DNA of 64,000 bases from Ditylenchus dipsaci (taxonomy: Eukaryota > Nematoda > Chromadorea > Rhabditida > Anguinidae), in contig SADC01000575.1 of assembly GCA_004194705.1 (NCBI GenBank), positions 20,441-84,440 on the forward strand, given 5' to 3'. Shown piece after piece: positions 21,668 through 33,570 of the stretch; position 1 is the stretch's first letter, and each line of letters opens with the position of its first letter. The translations under genes were made by a program, and so were the position numbers. The notes under the pieces were generated by a model. That model worked only from the letters and a program-made list of their open reading frames with translations. It had not been told where the DNA came from and made no database searches.

Positions 21668-23255
21668 CAGTGTTTTCGAAACTCAAGGTCAAGCTCAAGG
21701 TCAAGGTGCTAAAAGTCAAGTCAAACTCAAAGTCAAGGTCAAACTCAACGTCAAGACAAACTTGACCTTGATTTTACCTTGACCTTGAGTTTACCTTGAG
21801 TTTGACCTTGAGCTAACTTTGAGTTCGACTTTCAACTTGAGTTTTACTTTAACTTGAAATTTTTCTTGTGTTCGATCATGCTAAATTTGTTCGGTTTGCT
21901 CATTTATAGATGTCTCCAACTATTCAGCTATTTAGGTACAAGAAAATACATGCCGCTATATCTGCCGTTCTGTCGATTCCATCTATTACAATGAACATTA
22001 TCCACCATCCTCTTATGCGTCGTCTCTCCCAGGTAATGTATCCAAATTTCAAGGTAATAAGGTTAACAATACTCATATCTATTCACTCATTTATCTGTCT
22101 ATTTTAGATCCTCACAGTTTTTCGTCGCCAGTCAATGCATTCAAAGTGGTCACTGATAGAGGAAGCAACATGATAAAAGCTTTTCATGAAATCCGTCCAA
22201 GTGAGTTTTCAAACTAATCTACGGAAAGTAAACAGTATTGGTTTTTAGTTGACGTCGATCCAAAAAATTTCGACGATGAAGAAGAAAAGAGGAAATATTC
22301 GAAGACGAATCTCAAATTAACAATCAAGATGAACAAGACGAAGTTGATATATGGCTTCAGTAACTTTCATTCATTTCTTCAACACTGCTCTACAAGAGAT
22401 ACAAAATTTGGTAACTTGATGTTTCAATCTTTTTGTGCGTTGTCTTCATTCTCGTTCAGGTCAAGTATGAAGAGCCTCAGGAAAAGACTACAAGAAGTAC
22501 GAGTTTTTCGCTCAATGCTACGTTGGATTAATTGCCAGGGGAGTTGGCTTCACAGAATACTAATGCAAAAAACAAGAGGAAATCGTCCAAGTCAGTGCTG
22601 CATCGAAAATTCGAGAAACCATAAATCGTGTGCTGAGTGCCTCTTCACCAGAGATGGATGCGTTAAAGTATTGGGCAAACATGATCAATACGGTGAGTAG
22701 TTCATATTAATTTTGGGTTATAGAGCAAGATCATCTCAGGATGCCATGCCAATTGCTGTGTTAGCGCTCGAAGTTTTGTCTATTCCAGCAACCAGTGCTC
22801 CGATCGAACGTGTGTTTTTGCAAGCTGGTCTGGCAACTGCTCGACATTGAAATAGAATATCATTCGAATTGTTAAATCACCAATTGGTCGTATATTGTAA
22901 TATGTACTTGGAAAATGTTAAGTTTTGAGTTTATGAATGTTATCTTGGTTCGAGTAATAAATGTTTGTTGCTGAGTTTATCACGAAATTTGTCTCTTGTT
23001 TCATTGTCTGAGTTATACAAGAAGAAAAAAAGTTGAAATCACGAAAAAAAAACGATATAGAAATGTTTCCAAGTCAAATTCAAGAAAAACTCAAATTAAA
23101 GGTCAAGCTTAAAGTCAAGGTAAACTCAAGGTCAAAGTCAAACTCAAGGTCAAGGTAAACTCAAGGTCAAGGTAAAGTTTGTCTTGACCTTGAGTTAAGC
23201 CTTGACCTTGACCTTGAGGCTCAACTTGACTCGAACTTGAGTTTCGAAAACACTG
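21668..23255 (+). mobile_element. Deleted hAT transposon with CTCAAGGTCAAGG arms
   Basis: Ends CAGTGTTTTCGAAACTCAAG and CTTGAGTTTCGAAAACACTG with a perfect 8-bp duplication TCCCTGAC (21660-21667 and 23256-23263) define a complete hAT element. Both subterminal regions (about 21680-21850 and 23060-23240) are arrays of CTCAAGGTCAAGG-type hexamer-pair units in opposite orientation. The plus-strand interior keeps transposase pieces separated by introns: IHAAISAVLSIPSITMNII near 21950, the catalytic-region piece KVVTDRGSNMIKAFHEI near 22140, and the C-terminal dimerisation segment LSIPATSAPIERVFLQAGLA near 22780, ending about 22925. Large parts of the family's usual roughly 600 residues are missing. 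It shares ends and C-terminus with 25055-28403. Confidence 0.9.
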
Positions 23256-23419
23256 TCCCTGACTAAGTCTGAAGAACTTTAATTTCAGCCTACATATTTT
23301 TTTCAATAAATTTTTTTTGAGTGGACGCGCTTTAAAACAAAGTGTTTTCAAAGATTTTTAAAAAGTGGGTGTTTTTTTACTTTTAAGTGTTTGTAAGTCA
23401 ATTTTCTCACTCTAATATA

Positions 23420-23650
23420 CAGGGTGGCGCAAAAAAACGCGGCCACTTGAAAAGCGTAAGTAGCTCGTTGCCACATCGATTTCCCCAGGAAAATCGATGG
23501 CACTGCTTAAGATACTTAAGAGCTTTGTGGTGTTTCTCTTTATCACAACCGGCATTTGCTGAGGAGGTTTCCGAGGGCTTGCCACCCGAAAATCGGAAAC
23601 CGACCCGGCAAGTGGTTTTTTAAGGTGGCCGAATTTTTGCCCAGCCAGCC
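23420..23650. mobile_element. TA-associated MITE, CAGGGTGGCGCAAAAAAACG ends
   Basis: CAGGGTGGCGCAAAAAAACG preceded by TA is matched in reverse at about 23622-23650 (GGTGGCCGAATTTTTGCCC), and the next inward pair (GGCCACTT / AAGTGG) also matches. CAGGGTG-type ends are shared with the mariner-related elements at 24002-24870 and 59809-61332. The body has no recognisable coding sequence. Confidence 0.55.
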
Positions 23651-24001
23651 AATTCATCCAACTGCATAGATGTCAATAATTTCCGGCCCAGATCATCCAA
23701 ATTGTCTCGCAAAAGTTAACAGGTCAGTGAAAAGGTCAGTGAAGTTAGTGTGACCCTAAGTGCGAGTTGTGGCTTTTGAAAACAATGGTTTCAAGCATTA
23801 AAACAGCAAAAACATGCTTTTGGGCTATTTTGGGAGGGCACGCTATAGTGTTGATTTTTTTTGGTGCAAATTGTTTTTTTTTGGTGCAAATTAGATTTTT
23901 TTGGTGCAAATATTTTTTAAGATTTTGGTTTTGCGTTTTCTATCAACTTTTTAACCTTTTTCAACGAGTGATCCACACCATCAGGTAGCCCTGCAATTCT
24001 A

Positions 24002-24870
24002 CAGGGTGCAGAAATTTTTCTTTTCGTCTTTATTTGCCCATAACTTTTTGCATTTGCGGTATTCAAACGAGATCTTTTTTTAATCGGAAGCTGACACTCC
24101 AGGCAATCGAATGACACCGAACTTGTGGATTTTTATTGTTGTTATCATTGTTCAAAACATGTTTGATTGCAAAGTTTATTTTTCTTCGTTTAGCCATGGT
24201 GTACTCCGCTCAAGAGAAGGCTAAATGCGTTGAATGGTTTATTCGGCATTCGATGTCGAAGAGAGCAAGGGAGAAATTCAAAGGTACCAAATAGAGCTGC
24301 GATCAAGGACTGATATAGCAAGTTCAGGCGAAGGGTGATGTCAAGCGGAAAAGAAGGCTGGCAACAAGGCTTGTGTTTCATTTCTTCTTGTTTCTTATGC
24401 CTTTTTGTTGTTTAGTGGGTGAGAACAGAAGAGAAGGAAGCAGAGGTAGTCAATTTTTTCAAAGCAATGCTGATTTGACACCTTGCAACTTCTTTCTCTG
24501 GGGATGGATCAAGAGCCAAGTCTACACAACTCCAATCGCCAACATGAATGAGCTCCGAACCTGAATTGAACGTGCCTTTGTAAGCCTCCGCAACAGATGA
24601 TCAACAGAGCAATCGAAGTCTGTGAAAAACGCCTGGAATACTGCCTTCAAGTTAATGGAAAAAATACTGAGCAAGAATATGAATGAAAATCGTTGTTATT
24701 TTTGTCTGTTGATGATGCGTGTGTTCAAATGAATATTTTTCTGCAAGTTTGGTGTCATTCAATTGCCTAGAGTGTCAGCTTTCGATATAAAAAAAAGATC
24801 TTGTTTGAATACCGCAAATGCAAAAAGTTATGGGCAAAATAAAGACGCAGAGAAAAATTGCCTCACCCTG
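24002..24870 (+). mobile_element. Internally deleted mariner/IS630-type transposon
   Basis: Inverted ends of about 110 bp (CAGGGTGCAGAAATTTTTCT at left; the complement reads inward from CAGGGTGAGGCAATTTTTCT at right) are flanked by TA at 24000-24001 and 24871-24872. The plus strand has an N-terminal helix-turn-helix fragment from ATG 24196 (MVYSAQEKAKCVEWFIRHSM) and a C-terminal fragment around 24475-24690 with the FFLWGWIKSQVY motif of mariner-like DDE transposases and a terminal CLQVNGKNTEQEYE. The central catalytic region is deleted, so it is a non-autonomous remnant. It inserted into one arm of a larger palindrome (about 23830-28520). Confidence 0.85.
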
Positions 24871-25054
24871 TAGTTTCTAACGAGATATCATTCGCTGCAA
24901 TATCTTTGTGAAATGTGGCGCAAAAAAGTAAAAGTATAAACCAAATTATTTTTTCTGACCTCTTTCATACTTTTACCTTTATGTAATATATTTTGCAAAC
25001 ATTTTTTGATAAATAATAGCTCAACACAAACTAGAATCGCAGGGCTACCTGAAT

Positions 25055-28000
25055 CAGTTTTCCGAAATAACCCCTACACCACACCTACCCAACAGTATGC
25101 CTACTCTTAAAACATACCCTACACGTACACCTACACTTCAAATGAAACATACCCTACACCTACACTAACACCTAAAAACAAAACATACCCTACACTAACA
25201 CCTACACTTGAAATGAAACATACCCTACAACTACACCTACACTTGAAATGAAACATACCCTACACCTACTGTTTGGCATACTGTTAGGTAAACAATAGTT
25301 AACTGTTTATCTAACTGTTTGCCATACTGTTTGCTTTTCGAACTGTTTGTTTGCCATACTGTTTGTTTGCTATACAGGGTAACTTCTCTGCACATACAGT
25401 GCTGTGCCTTTTTCAAGATTTTTCTTGTATCTTTACGTTATTTTTTTCAGAAACATGTCTTCGTCTCCATCAGTTGGCAAGCAAACGCCGAAACGTCGCC
25501 GAGATGCAGTTTGGGAAAAGTTCACAGTGGAACAAGATAGCGATGGAAAGCAAACCGCCCGTTGCAGTGAATGTGGAAAGGTATATACCAGGTTACGCGA
25601 ACAAATTTTGACCTATTGAATCTTAGAATCTCTCCTGTTATAAGAATGTCGTTGAACGTCATTGGAGAAGTGTGCACACTGACAAGTCCCTGCCAGCAAA
25701 AAGAATACGCTCCAGCTTTGAAATTAGTGAAAATGATGGGCCAGATTCGAGGCATGTTACGCGATCATCTGTTCGATTTACATGTTCTCTTTAGGCATCA
25801 AAAATTCAGTTTGCTTTATCGAATGTCACATCTATTCCGTCGATGTCTCTCCGGATTCTCTTGCATCCTTTTATGCGTCAGCTTTTTATGCTCTCAATCC
25901 AAATTATGAGGTAAATTTATGGACATCATGGTTTTGCTCTACTTAAACGTTTTCATAGTTGCCAAATAGCTTTTCGACTCTCAAAAATCTCTTGGTAACA
26001 GATGCGAACAAATAAGAAGCAGGATTAAAGAAGAGCTTAAGAACATTACTCAAAGGTGTTCATTGACATGTGACGTTTGGACAGATAAGAGCATGAAGCA
26101 TGCTTATCTAGGTAACGTACTGAATCCATTCATTGGAAATAAGCACTAAAAATATATCAATTTTAGGCGTAACACTTCATGTTTGTGATAAGAACGCAAT
26201 ATTGCGCCGTCTTTTTCTTGGTCTGAGTGAATTAAGTGGATCGCATACTGGAACTTCAATTCGACGTGAAGTGAACCGAATTCTCAGCGATTTTGGATTA
26301 TCAATAAAAGATCTATTCAAAGTGGTTACCGATGGAGCTAGCAATATGGCAAATGCATTTCGAGATGTGTGTTCTGGTAAGATGCTATTTCCGTGTTCTG
26401 AAATATACTAAAGCTTGAGTTTTAGTCGAAGTGATGATTCAGTATCTTGAAGACAACAATGAAGAAGAAATGGAGGAAACAGATGAAGTTAACATAGATT
26501 GCAGTACTGCAGAGTTATTCATTCAGTAAGATACACTTCACTGTGTGCGTGTAAGGCTCTCTATTTTGAAATTTTCAGATCTGCGTTCCATTGCGCGTTA
26601 AATGCTTTGCCCATGAATTCAGCTAGTCATTTTGGAGCTATTTAAACAGCATGTCTTTCCAAATAGTGGCTACCAAAAAATGATCAACCTTATAAGCCAA
26701 TGTAGAAAGTCTCACAGTGCAATAAAGGCAATTTTTGTCAAGAATTCTGCTGAATACGTAATAATTCGTTGTATTGTAGGAACTATCCGATGCTACAGGG
26801 AAAATATTACTTGTGGGATGTAAAACCCGATGGGCATCACAAATCGCTGTTATTCAAAGGTATTTGGAAGTCGAAGAGGACCTTTCAACTATCGCAGCCT
26901 CCAGAAACTGGCAAGTTCTTTCGAAAACTGATTCACAGGTTAGATGACTCAGTGGTGAAGTAGTTTAAGTTTCCCTTTAAGTTTTGCGCAGTGTTCAGAC
27001 CCTTATGAAAGTATTTGTGGAAATTCTTCGAAGAATACAGACGGAAAAGGATGTTTCTATCTCCTCTTGCTATGGTTACTTGAAGGCAGTCTATAAGTCA
27101 CTTGATAAGCTCCAGGTTTTAGGCATCTTTTTGTTTTTAATTATCATGCATGAGTTTTTAGATGGATCCAGCTACCATGGAATCAGCCAAAACTCTCCGT
27201 CTTATACTGAACAGCCGATTTGACCGTATGATGAACTCCAACTCCGCTGACTTCGATCCCATCTATTTTATTGCTACCGCCCTTGATCCAAACAATGCAT
27301 GCGTCTCAACGAAGTTGATTTCGAATCAGCTCTTTTTGCTATCCAGAATTTGGTGAATTTCTAATCTGGGAATCTTCTTATTCACAACTACTTTTAGGTC
27401 CAAGTAGAAACTGAAGTAAGTGAGTCAACAGGAGTGGCCAATGCTGTATCTCTTAATGACACTCTTGATAACTTGTTAGCGGAGACGGCAGAAGAACAGA
27501 ATTTTGCCAGAAAGCATAGGGATCCCACGGGTGCGAAGTCTTGGCTGCAACAGGTTCTCAGTCGAGTTGTCAGTATGAATCCGAACGGAAAGTCTAAGAT
27601 TGATCCCTTGAAGTACTGGAAAAGCTTGTTGGAAACGGTAATTTTCTGCCATACTAGACAAAATGATTGTTACTTCTTAGGAAGTCAAACCAATTGCTCA
27701 GCTTGCCATGGAAGTTCTTTCAATACCAGCGACTAGCTCACCGATTGAACGCATATTTTCTCAAGCTGGATTAGCCACCAATAATCACAGAAACAAAACT
27801 TCGTTTGATCTCTTAAGCTCTCAGTTAATGGTTTATTGTAATTACTTTGTTGAGGATGTGAATTTGTTTTGAGCCGCTTTTTGGTGTTCAAGATAGATAG
27901 TTAATAAAGAAGTGTTATCAGATGAAATGTAACCTTTAAAGTTTTTCTCAATAATTTTAGAAGTATCTCGTTTTTCCCAAACTACATCTCGATTGCTTTT

Positions 28001-28403
28001 TTTGCTTTCGAGTTGATGGAGAAGAAGAGTTGTAAACATAGAAGAAAAAGAAAGAAAAGACACAGTACTATATGTCAGTACTATAGTCTACCTGGTATGG
28101 AAAAGAAGCAGTATGGCAAACAAACAGTTTGAAAAGCAAACAGTATGGCAAACAGTTAGATAAACAGTTAACTATTGTTTATCTAACAGTATGCAAACAG
28201 TAGGTGTAGGTGTAGGGTATGTTTCATTTCAAGTGTAGGTGTAGGTGTAGAGTATGTTTTGTTTTAGGGTGTTAGTGTAGGTGTAGGTATGTTTTATTTA
28301 AGTGTAGGTGTAGGTGTAGGTATGTTTATTTTTAGGTGTTAATGTAGGTGTATAGTTAGATAGTAGGTGTAGGTGTTAGTGTAGGGTTAGTTTCGAAACA
28401 CTG
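25055..28403 (+). mobile_element. Near full-length hAT transposon with CTACACCTACACTTG arms
   Basis: Ends CAGTTTTCCGAAATAACCCC and the complement of CAGTGTTTCGAAACTAACCC bound a 3.35-kb element. Flanks read TACCTGAAT on the left and TACCTGAT on the right, an 8-bp duplication with one indel. Arms are long arrays of CCTACACTTGAAATGAAACA-like units (25070-25270 and 28195-28390) followed by a TGTTTGCCATACTGTTTGC array on each side. The interior codes for a hAT transposase on the plus strand (listed separately). It inserted in the right arm of the palindrome whose left arm received the mariner copy at 24002. Confidence 0.9.
25455..27872 (+). CDS. hAT transposase with BED zinc finger, interrupted frame
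   Basis: Inside the 25055-28403 element. Exon 1 from ATG 25455 has a BED finger start (VWEKF ... CSECGK) completed in the next exon by VVERHWRSVHTD (His pair). Then LNPNYE, LPNSFSTLKNL, a TCDVWTDKSMKHAYLGV segment carrying the first catalytic Asp region, LFKVVTDGASNMANAF with the second, a helical insert, and the C-terminal dimerisation segment LSIPATSSPIERIFSQAGLA near 27720-27780, with TGA at 27870-27872. Short introns of about 50 nt separate the pieces. Around 26580-26770 the frame must shift more than once, so the gene as written is not intact. hAT transposases excise and re-insert elements making 8-bp duplications. Confidence 0.85.
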
Positions 28404-29078
28404 TACCTGATGTGTAATCATTTTTCAAAAACACAAAAACCGAAATTTGAAAGCAAATTTGAACCAAAAAGAAATCATTTTGCACCAAAAAATCAATATC
28501 CACACCCTTTCTCGCTTCAGCTCCGAATTTGTCGAAGTTGTAAACTGAAATTTGGAAAGGATGTAATAGAATTTTATGTTACAGTGTGGTATGCCGGGGA
28601 TTGTTTACCGGGTGAATTTACCCAGGGCCAACACAATAAATCTAGTTATATTTTTTCTTTGTCTCACAAAGAACATTTTTTGCGCGTTTCTCAATTTTTA
28701 AAATTTGCATTTGTTTCTATGACTCTTCCAAATTGGTGCTATTTCGTCGTTTTTGATACGAGTACTCGTATCGTATTGATATGAGCCCTCGAGTGCCCAT
28801 AGTGCAGTCGCAAATGCGGCAGCTCCACGGACACCTGTATCAATTTTTTTGGACAGTTTGGAACTTCTATTTTCGTGAAAAGGACATAAAAGACTATTTT
28901 TATTGGGAATTCATGATGCCTTTTTCTGGAAGTTTTCTCTGTAAACGCCTTTGTGCGATAACGTGTCTTTTTCCACAAAACAATATGTGTACACTGCCAT
29001 CATACGATTACAATTTTCGTGATCCGCATCTTGTATTTTTCTGATTACATGTGTTTGTTTAGAGGTTTTATTCTGAAA
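28404..29078. other. Gene-free stretch before the Aurora gene
   Basis: 28404-28520 is the right arm of the palindrome whose left arm is at 23830-24000 (shared TTTGCACCAAAAAA-type units in inverse orientation). 28540-29040 has open frames on both strands but no recognisable family, acceptor/donor pattern or motif. It presumably holds the promoter and 5' UTR of the Aurora-type kinase. Confidence 0.4.
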
Positions 29079-30910
29079 ATGCCTAAAGCTATACTAAAAG
29101 AGGCCAATATCGGAAATCCGGAGGTCTATGACGGCATCGACTATTCGAATTGCGGCAAAGAATGGAAGTAAGTTATTTCACTTATCAGCTTCATCAAGCT
29201 TTGAGCCTTTAAGACCTTTTACGATAACTATTGTAGCAAAAAACCGTGGAAGCTCGCTGATTTTGAAATTGGACGTCCACTTGGCAAAGGGAAATTTGGG
29301 AATGTTTATTTGGCTCGGACAAGCAGTATCGAATTAATGTTGCTCTAAAGGTCTGTGTAATTGCACCGTCAAACGACACTTCGCTACATGGACACTTCGC
29401 CATAGACGGTTCGCTACATTTTTCGATCTTTTTCGGTAAAATTTAACCGAAAAAAATCGAAAAATGTAGCGAACTGGCCATAGCGAAGTGTCCATGTAGC
29501 GAAGTGTCCTAGGTTCTAATTGCACTTAGTGTGGTTTATCTATGTTCATTTTTAGATCCTCTTCAAGTCTCAGCTGGTCAAAGGTAATGTCGAGCATCAG
29601 CTAGTTCGAGAAATTGAGATCCAAGCACATTTGAAGTAGGTTTATTCCCTGTTCGGCCAGCGCCTCAAGCTTCTTCTATATGAATAATATCTTCGCATTT
29701 TTACACGGAAGTCAAGGAACGAACTTGAAAATGAGCAATTATTTTCGATTTATAAAAAAATCGATTTCGTGGTATCCCTACCAATGATTTTTTGCAAATC
29801 CAAATTTTACGTTTTTTAGATTAAATGATGTCGTAAAATTTCTTACTTTTCGTTTACGTACAAAGAATGTCGGTAGCACAAGGCTACCGGTTGTGGTTCT
29901 ATCTTTTGCAGGAAGCATGATGTTCATATTTTGTAAATTTCTCAATAAGACTTCCTAAAATCACTCGAAAATGTGGCGAAATTTTCACCAACTGGCCAAT
30001 ATGGGTTACTGTTGGTTTTTTTATTTCTCTTCAGGCCATCTAATTTATTTTTCTAGGCACCCTAATATCCTCCGCATGTACAATTATTTCCATGATGAGA
30101 AAAAAGTCTATCTGATACTCGAGTTCGCTCTGCATGGGGAACTTTTCAAGGAGCTGCAAAAATGCCGTCGTTTCACGGAAGAGAGAACTGCCAGAGTTAG
30201 TGATAAATATTGGCTGCTTAGATCAATTTTTTATTTAGTACATCTTTCAAGTGTCTGATGCTCTGAATTATTGCCATTCGAAAAACGTGATCCACAGAGA
30301 CATAAAGCCAGGTACTTGACGCTAAAATCTTATTCGTTTAATTGTTTCTCTCAGAAAACATTCTTATCAGTGACAACGACACCCTGAAAATCGCTGACTT
30401 CGGCTGGTCCGTACATGCTACCAGCAGAAGGTAGAACTGTCAATTTTTTGTATCTTTTCTAAATGGCTATTCTTTTACAGGCGTACTATGTGTGGTACTC
30501 TTGACTACCTTCCTCCAGAGATGGTCAAGAATGTGCATCACGATGAGAAGGTGGATTACTGGTCGGTTGGTGTATTGTGCTATGAATTCCTTGTTGGCAA
30601 GCCGCCATTTGAAGCCAAAACGCAGCAAGAGACTTACACACGCATCACTAATGTTACCTATTCGTTCCCAAGCTACATGACTGCTGGTGCCAGAGATCTA
30701 ATTCGAAAAGTAATTAGAATTTTATATTGATGCGTATCTTGTGATTAAAGGGTTTTATTTAAGCTGCTTGTACGGGATCCACAACGCCGATTGAACTTTG
30801 AAGGAGTGATGGAACATCCGTGGATCTTGGAACATATGCCAGGCAATGAGAGTAAAAAACAAGAATCTTCCATGTGCGATTCGTCAATCGAATGTCTGTC
30901 TGAAGCCTAG
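29079..30910 (+). CDS. Aurora-type mitotic Ser/Thr kinase (Aurora B-like)
   Basis: Eight exons: 29079-29167, 29237-29350, 29556-29635, 30057-30195, 30239-30311, 30355-30430, 30481-30709, 30764-30910, all with GT-AG introns and matching phases; about 315 residues. Motifs: glycine loop [13 protein letters not shown] lysine, [14 protein letters not shown] helix C, HRDIKPEN catalytic loop, DFGWS, and the Aurora activation loop [14 protein letters not shown] with the phosphorylated Thr. Only about 31 residues precede the kinase domain, which fits the B/AIR-2-like short-tail form acting in the chromosomal passenger complex on centromeres and the spindle midzone; the assignment to B over A is inference. 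One base is missing after 29320 (ACAAGCAG where the frame needs one more A): exon 2 is 114 nt but must be 115 for both flanking phases. Intron 2 carries a 150-bp foldback. AATAAA at 30984-30989. Confidence 0.93.
29367..29516. mobile_element. Foldback MITE in Aurora intron 2, 9-bp target duplication
   Basis: The direct repeat TAATTGCAC at 29358-29366 and 29517-29525 flanks a palindrome whose arms contain ACACTTCGCTACATGGACAC and its complement, closing on a TTTTCGGTAAAATTTAACCGAAAA centre. A 9-bp duplication suggests Mutator-like or foldback-type insertion rather than hAT or mariner. The unit CTTCGCTAC resembles the GACTCGCTAC unit of 32046-33822. Confidence 0.8.
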
Positions 30911-32045
30911 TTGACGATCAATTGTAAAAATTCTCTCGTTTGTCTGATTTGTCTTTACGTTATGCCTGTATGCCTCGATTATCAATAAAAGTTTTGAAAG
31001 CGTTTTATGAACTGTGAGGGATAAAAATGAAGTGAGTTCGGTTGGCATAGGTTGATATTTAATTTTGGCCAGCCTTGTGGGCCTTAAAAAAATGTGGAAC
31101 GCAGCATTCAGCAAAACAGCTTTTATCATTTTACAGTGCACTCCTGATATAAAACCCTTTTTTCAAGTTCGTTGCCTAGTCGGGTTCGACCCATTTTGGC
31201 TTAACTGTTTTAATTTTTACCATAGTAGTCAGCGCAAATTGGTTCTCCAAATCATAAGAATTTCGTCTTTGCCTTGAGAATTTCGACTTTGCGGATCGAT
31301 TTCGTAAAAGGAAAAAGTTTAAATTTTACTTTACTAGAGCCACTTTAACTATGTAGTTAGCTATAGTTACACAGTAAACTGTACAAGCTATAATTAACTA
31401 TACAAGCTGCAGTTAACTATACAAGTTACAGTTAATTGTACAAGCCAAAGTTAACTGTATAGGCGATTCTACTTACCGGTTGTTGGTAAATTTTGCCGGC
31501 TGTAATAAGTTACCAGTAAGATACCGTGGTAACTTTAAGATTTTAAGTTACCACGATAAATTAAGTAAAAGCCTCAAAAGCCAATCTTGTTCCATATCAT
31601 ACAAGAATTTCTTTTTAAATATTCACTTTGCGGTTTTTTTGGAAAAATGCCGAATCCCGCGGGATTCCCGGGATTCCCGGGATTCTCCTGGCGGGAATCC
31701 CTAATCCCGAAAATTTCTGGAATACCGATCCCGAATCCCGCCGGGACCCTGAATCCCCAAGCCTATATTATCCCAATTTTTTTCACTATGTGTGATTTAA
31801 TTGAAAATTAAAGACCAGCGATCTTGTGGGCGCAGGAAAAATGAGTGCAGCTTTTTTTCACACCCCTAACTTGGAAATAGCCTTAGCTTTTCTCATATTG
31901 CAGTTGTCATCTTATAGCTAAGGAACGGGGCTGTAGATCGTAGGCTGAAGCTCCTTAGATGTTTTTCCTTTTTCAACTCGCCTTGGAGTTATTTATTAGT
32001 CACTTATTGCTGTTATATTAATGTGGGATGTGGGTTGTATGTAAT
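30911..32045. other. Intergenic stretch with short tandem repeats
   Basis: After the Aurora 3' UTR no gene is seen. 31340-31465 contains a degenerate 20-bp tandem repeat (ACAAGCTATAGTTAACTAT type, five units). 31655-31760 is a self-complementary GGGATTCCCGGGATTCC run with its inverse GGAATCCCTAATCCC. The sequence around 31480-31560 has two inverted TTACCGGTTGTTGG / CCAGTAAGATACC-like pieces. None has a recognisable family. Confidence 0.5.
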
Positions 32046-32706
32046 GACTGACATTCGACTCGCTACAACTTGTGACTCGCTACAGCGACTCGCTACACTT
32101 GCCCTAAACCCTAAAACTGGGGTAGGGTAGGGAACACCTGACCAGGTTGATATCCACCTGGATGGCCTAAAAATAAAACATAAATAAATTAAAAAAGTTA
32201 CAATGCTATAATTCCTAAAATTGGGTAGGGAATTCGATTTAATAATACTTAAATTCCGATTTTAGACACCTGAACCCTAAATACGGATTGGGTACCCTCG
32301 ACTGAGATGTACAGAGATGGATATCCAGCAGAATATCCCATTAAAATAAAAAGTTGGTCAAAGTCAAAACCAAGGCCTTTTTCTTGACTTAAACTCGTAT
32401 GGCTGCGATTTCCTTACCTAAAACCCGAATCCCGTAGTAAGTATCTCTTGGGGAGGTCAATGTTCACCGTGGATATCCACCTGGCTGGCCTAAGAAAAAT
32501 AAAGTTAATCAAAAAGAATTGGTAGTGTGCTGGAATTTAAGTTTTTATTCTGAACCAACCAAAACAAGTGGTCGTCCTCTTGGAGCAAAAAATATTTACT
32601 TTTTCAGGCTTTATAACCTTTTTTCTGAACTAAATCGGACATGCTGAAGATGGTTTGATAGTGGTAAAATGCCGTTTTCTCGGGTATTTTTGAGTGTTGG
32701 GGTATA

Positions 32707-32967
32707 CCGTATTTACTGTATTAACTCCCCACCCTCTAATAACTCCCCACCCTCTAATAAGTCCCACCCTACGGACCTTATATCTCAGCCTAGAGCGAAC
32801 ATTTCGCAAATCTGTTTTTTGCGTTTTCTCAGTTGCCGCGAGTTTACCTGATTACACTTTTCAGATTTTGGTTGAGCACCCAAAAATCTCAAAATCAACC
32901 TCAAAATTTTTCGATTTTTTAGAGGTTGAAAAATAACTCCCCATGGGACTTAATACAGTAAATACGG
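32707..32967. mobile_element. CCGTATTT-type MITE nested in a palindrome
   Basis: TA, then CCGTATTTACTGTATTAACT; right end AGTTATTAATACAG-like sequence then TAAATACGG and TA. Interior units are CTCCCCACCCTCTAATAA. The nearly identical copy at 39801-40044 (same interior, inverted) shows recent activity. Confidence 0.8.
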
Positions 32968-33184
32968 TAATTGATTTTACCAGCTCGATTTCACCAAAAC
33001 TAAAAAAATGCTCGAGAAAACAGCATTTTACCACTATCAAACCATCTTCAGCATGCTTGAATTAGTCCATGAACCAGGTTTTGAAAGCCGAGAAAGCAAA
33101 AATAATTTTGCTCCAATTGGACGACCACTTGGTTTGCTTGGTTCAGAGTAAAAAACCAATTATAACTGTACTCCTCATTTGAGC

Positions 33185-33255
33185 TCGTAGTGCAGTGGTA
33201 AACGTGATTGGGTCAATTTATTAGGTCTTGGGTTCGATTCCACGTACCTGTATAT
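33185..33255 (+). repeat. tRNA-like SINE fragment (low confidence)
   Basis: GTAGTGCAGTGGTAAACG resembles a Pol III A box and GGTTCGATTCCACG a B box, spaced as in tRNA-derived SINEs. The acceptor stem does not pair, so it is not called a tRNA. Confidence 0.35.
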
Positions 33256-33360
33256 CTCAAAATACTCAGGGTCATCATACCTATGACACAAAAGGAACAG
33301 AAAAGGCCTTCACCAAAATTTTGTTTTACCAAGTATGCCTTTTGTTATATCGCCTTTTTA

Positions 33361-33525
33361 AATCTATTATTGTCCTGACACGACTACGATTCGTTGTCAG
33401 GGACCTTGCTGCTTCTTCTATGATTATCATTATTGTTGTGCTTGTGAAATAAAGCTGCCGTTAATATCCGCTCTCCGCTCTACGCTCTCTCCGCTCTATC
33501 CGCCCCCCGCAAGATACAACACCTT
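33361..33525 (+). repeat. Possible solo LTR fragment of the 62920 retroelement family
   Basis: TATTATTGTCCTGACACGAC here parallels TATTATTGTCTTGACACGAC in the LTR at 62920-63078, and both continue into a TCATT-rich stretch and a CTCTCCGCTCT-type run near their 3' ends, ending here in AAGATACAACA. An AATAAA lies at about 33449. The middle is diverged. It sits inside the element at 32046-33822. Confidence 0.45.
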
Positions 33526-33570
33526 TACCAAAAAAATTTTACCAAAAAGGGGATCGAACTTTTTATGCTG

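Noticed and set aside
20709..21712. Several overlapping frames with FGKCRFAKC- or LAKRHLPKR-like repeats
   Set aside because: They are translations of the GGCAAAACGACATTTG tandem arms in all frames and both strands, not proteins.
25055..28403. Possible active autonomous hAT
   Set aside because: The ends are good, but the target duplication has an indel and the coding frame shifts more than once around 26580-26770; without read data these could be errors, so activity is not claimed.
28410..28784. A 124-codon open frame with ATG, just upstream of the Aurora gene
   Set aside because: Its start lies in the target duplication and inverted arm next to the hAT element, and the rest has no motif or conserved composition.
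32100..32300. CCCTAAACCCTAAA-like sequence as a telomere relic
   Set aside because: Only one or two degenerate copies (CCCTAAACCCTAAAAC) within a transposon; no array.
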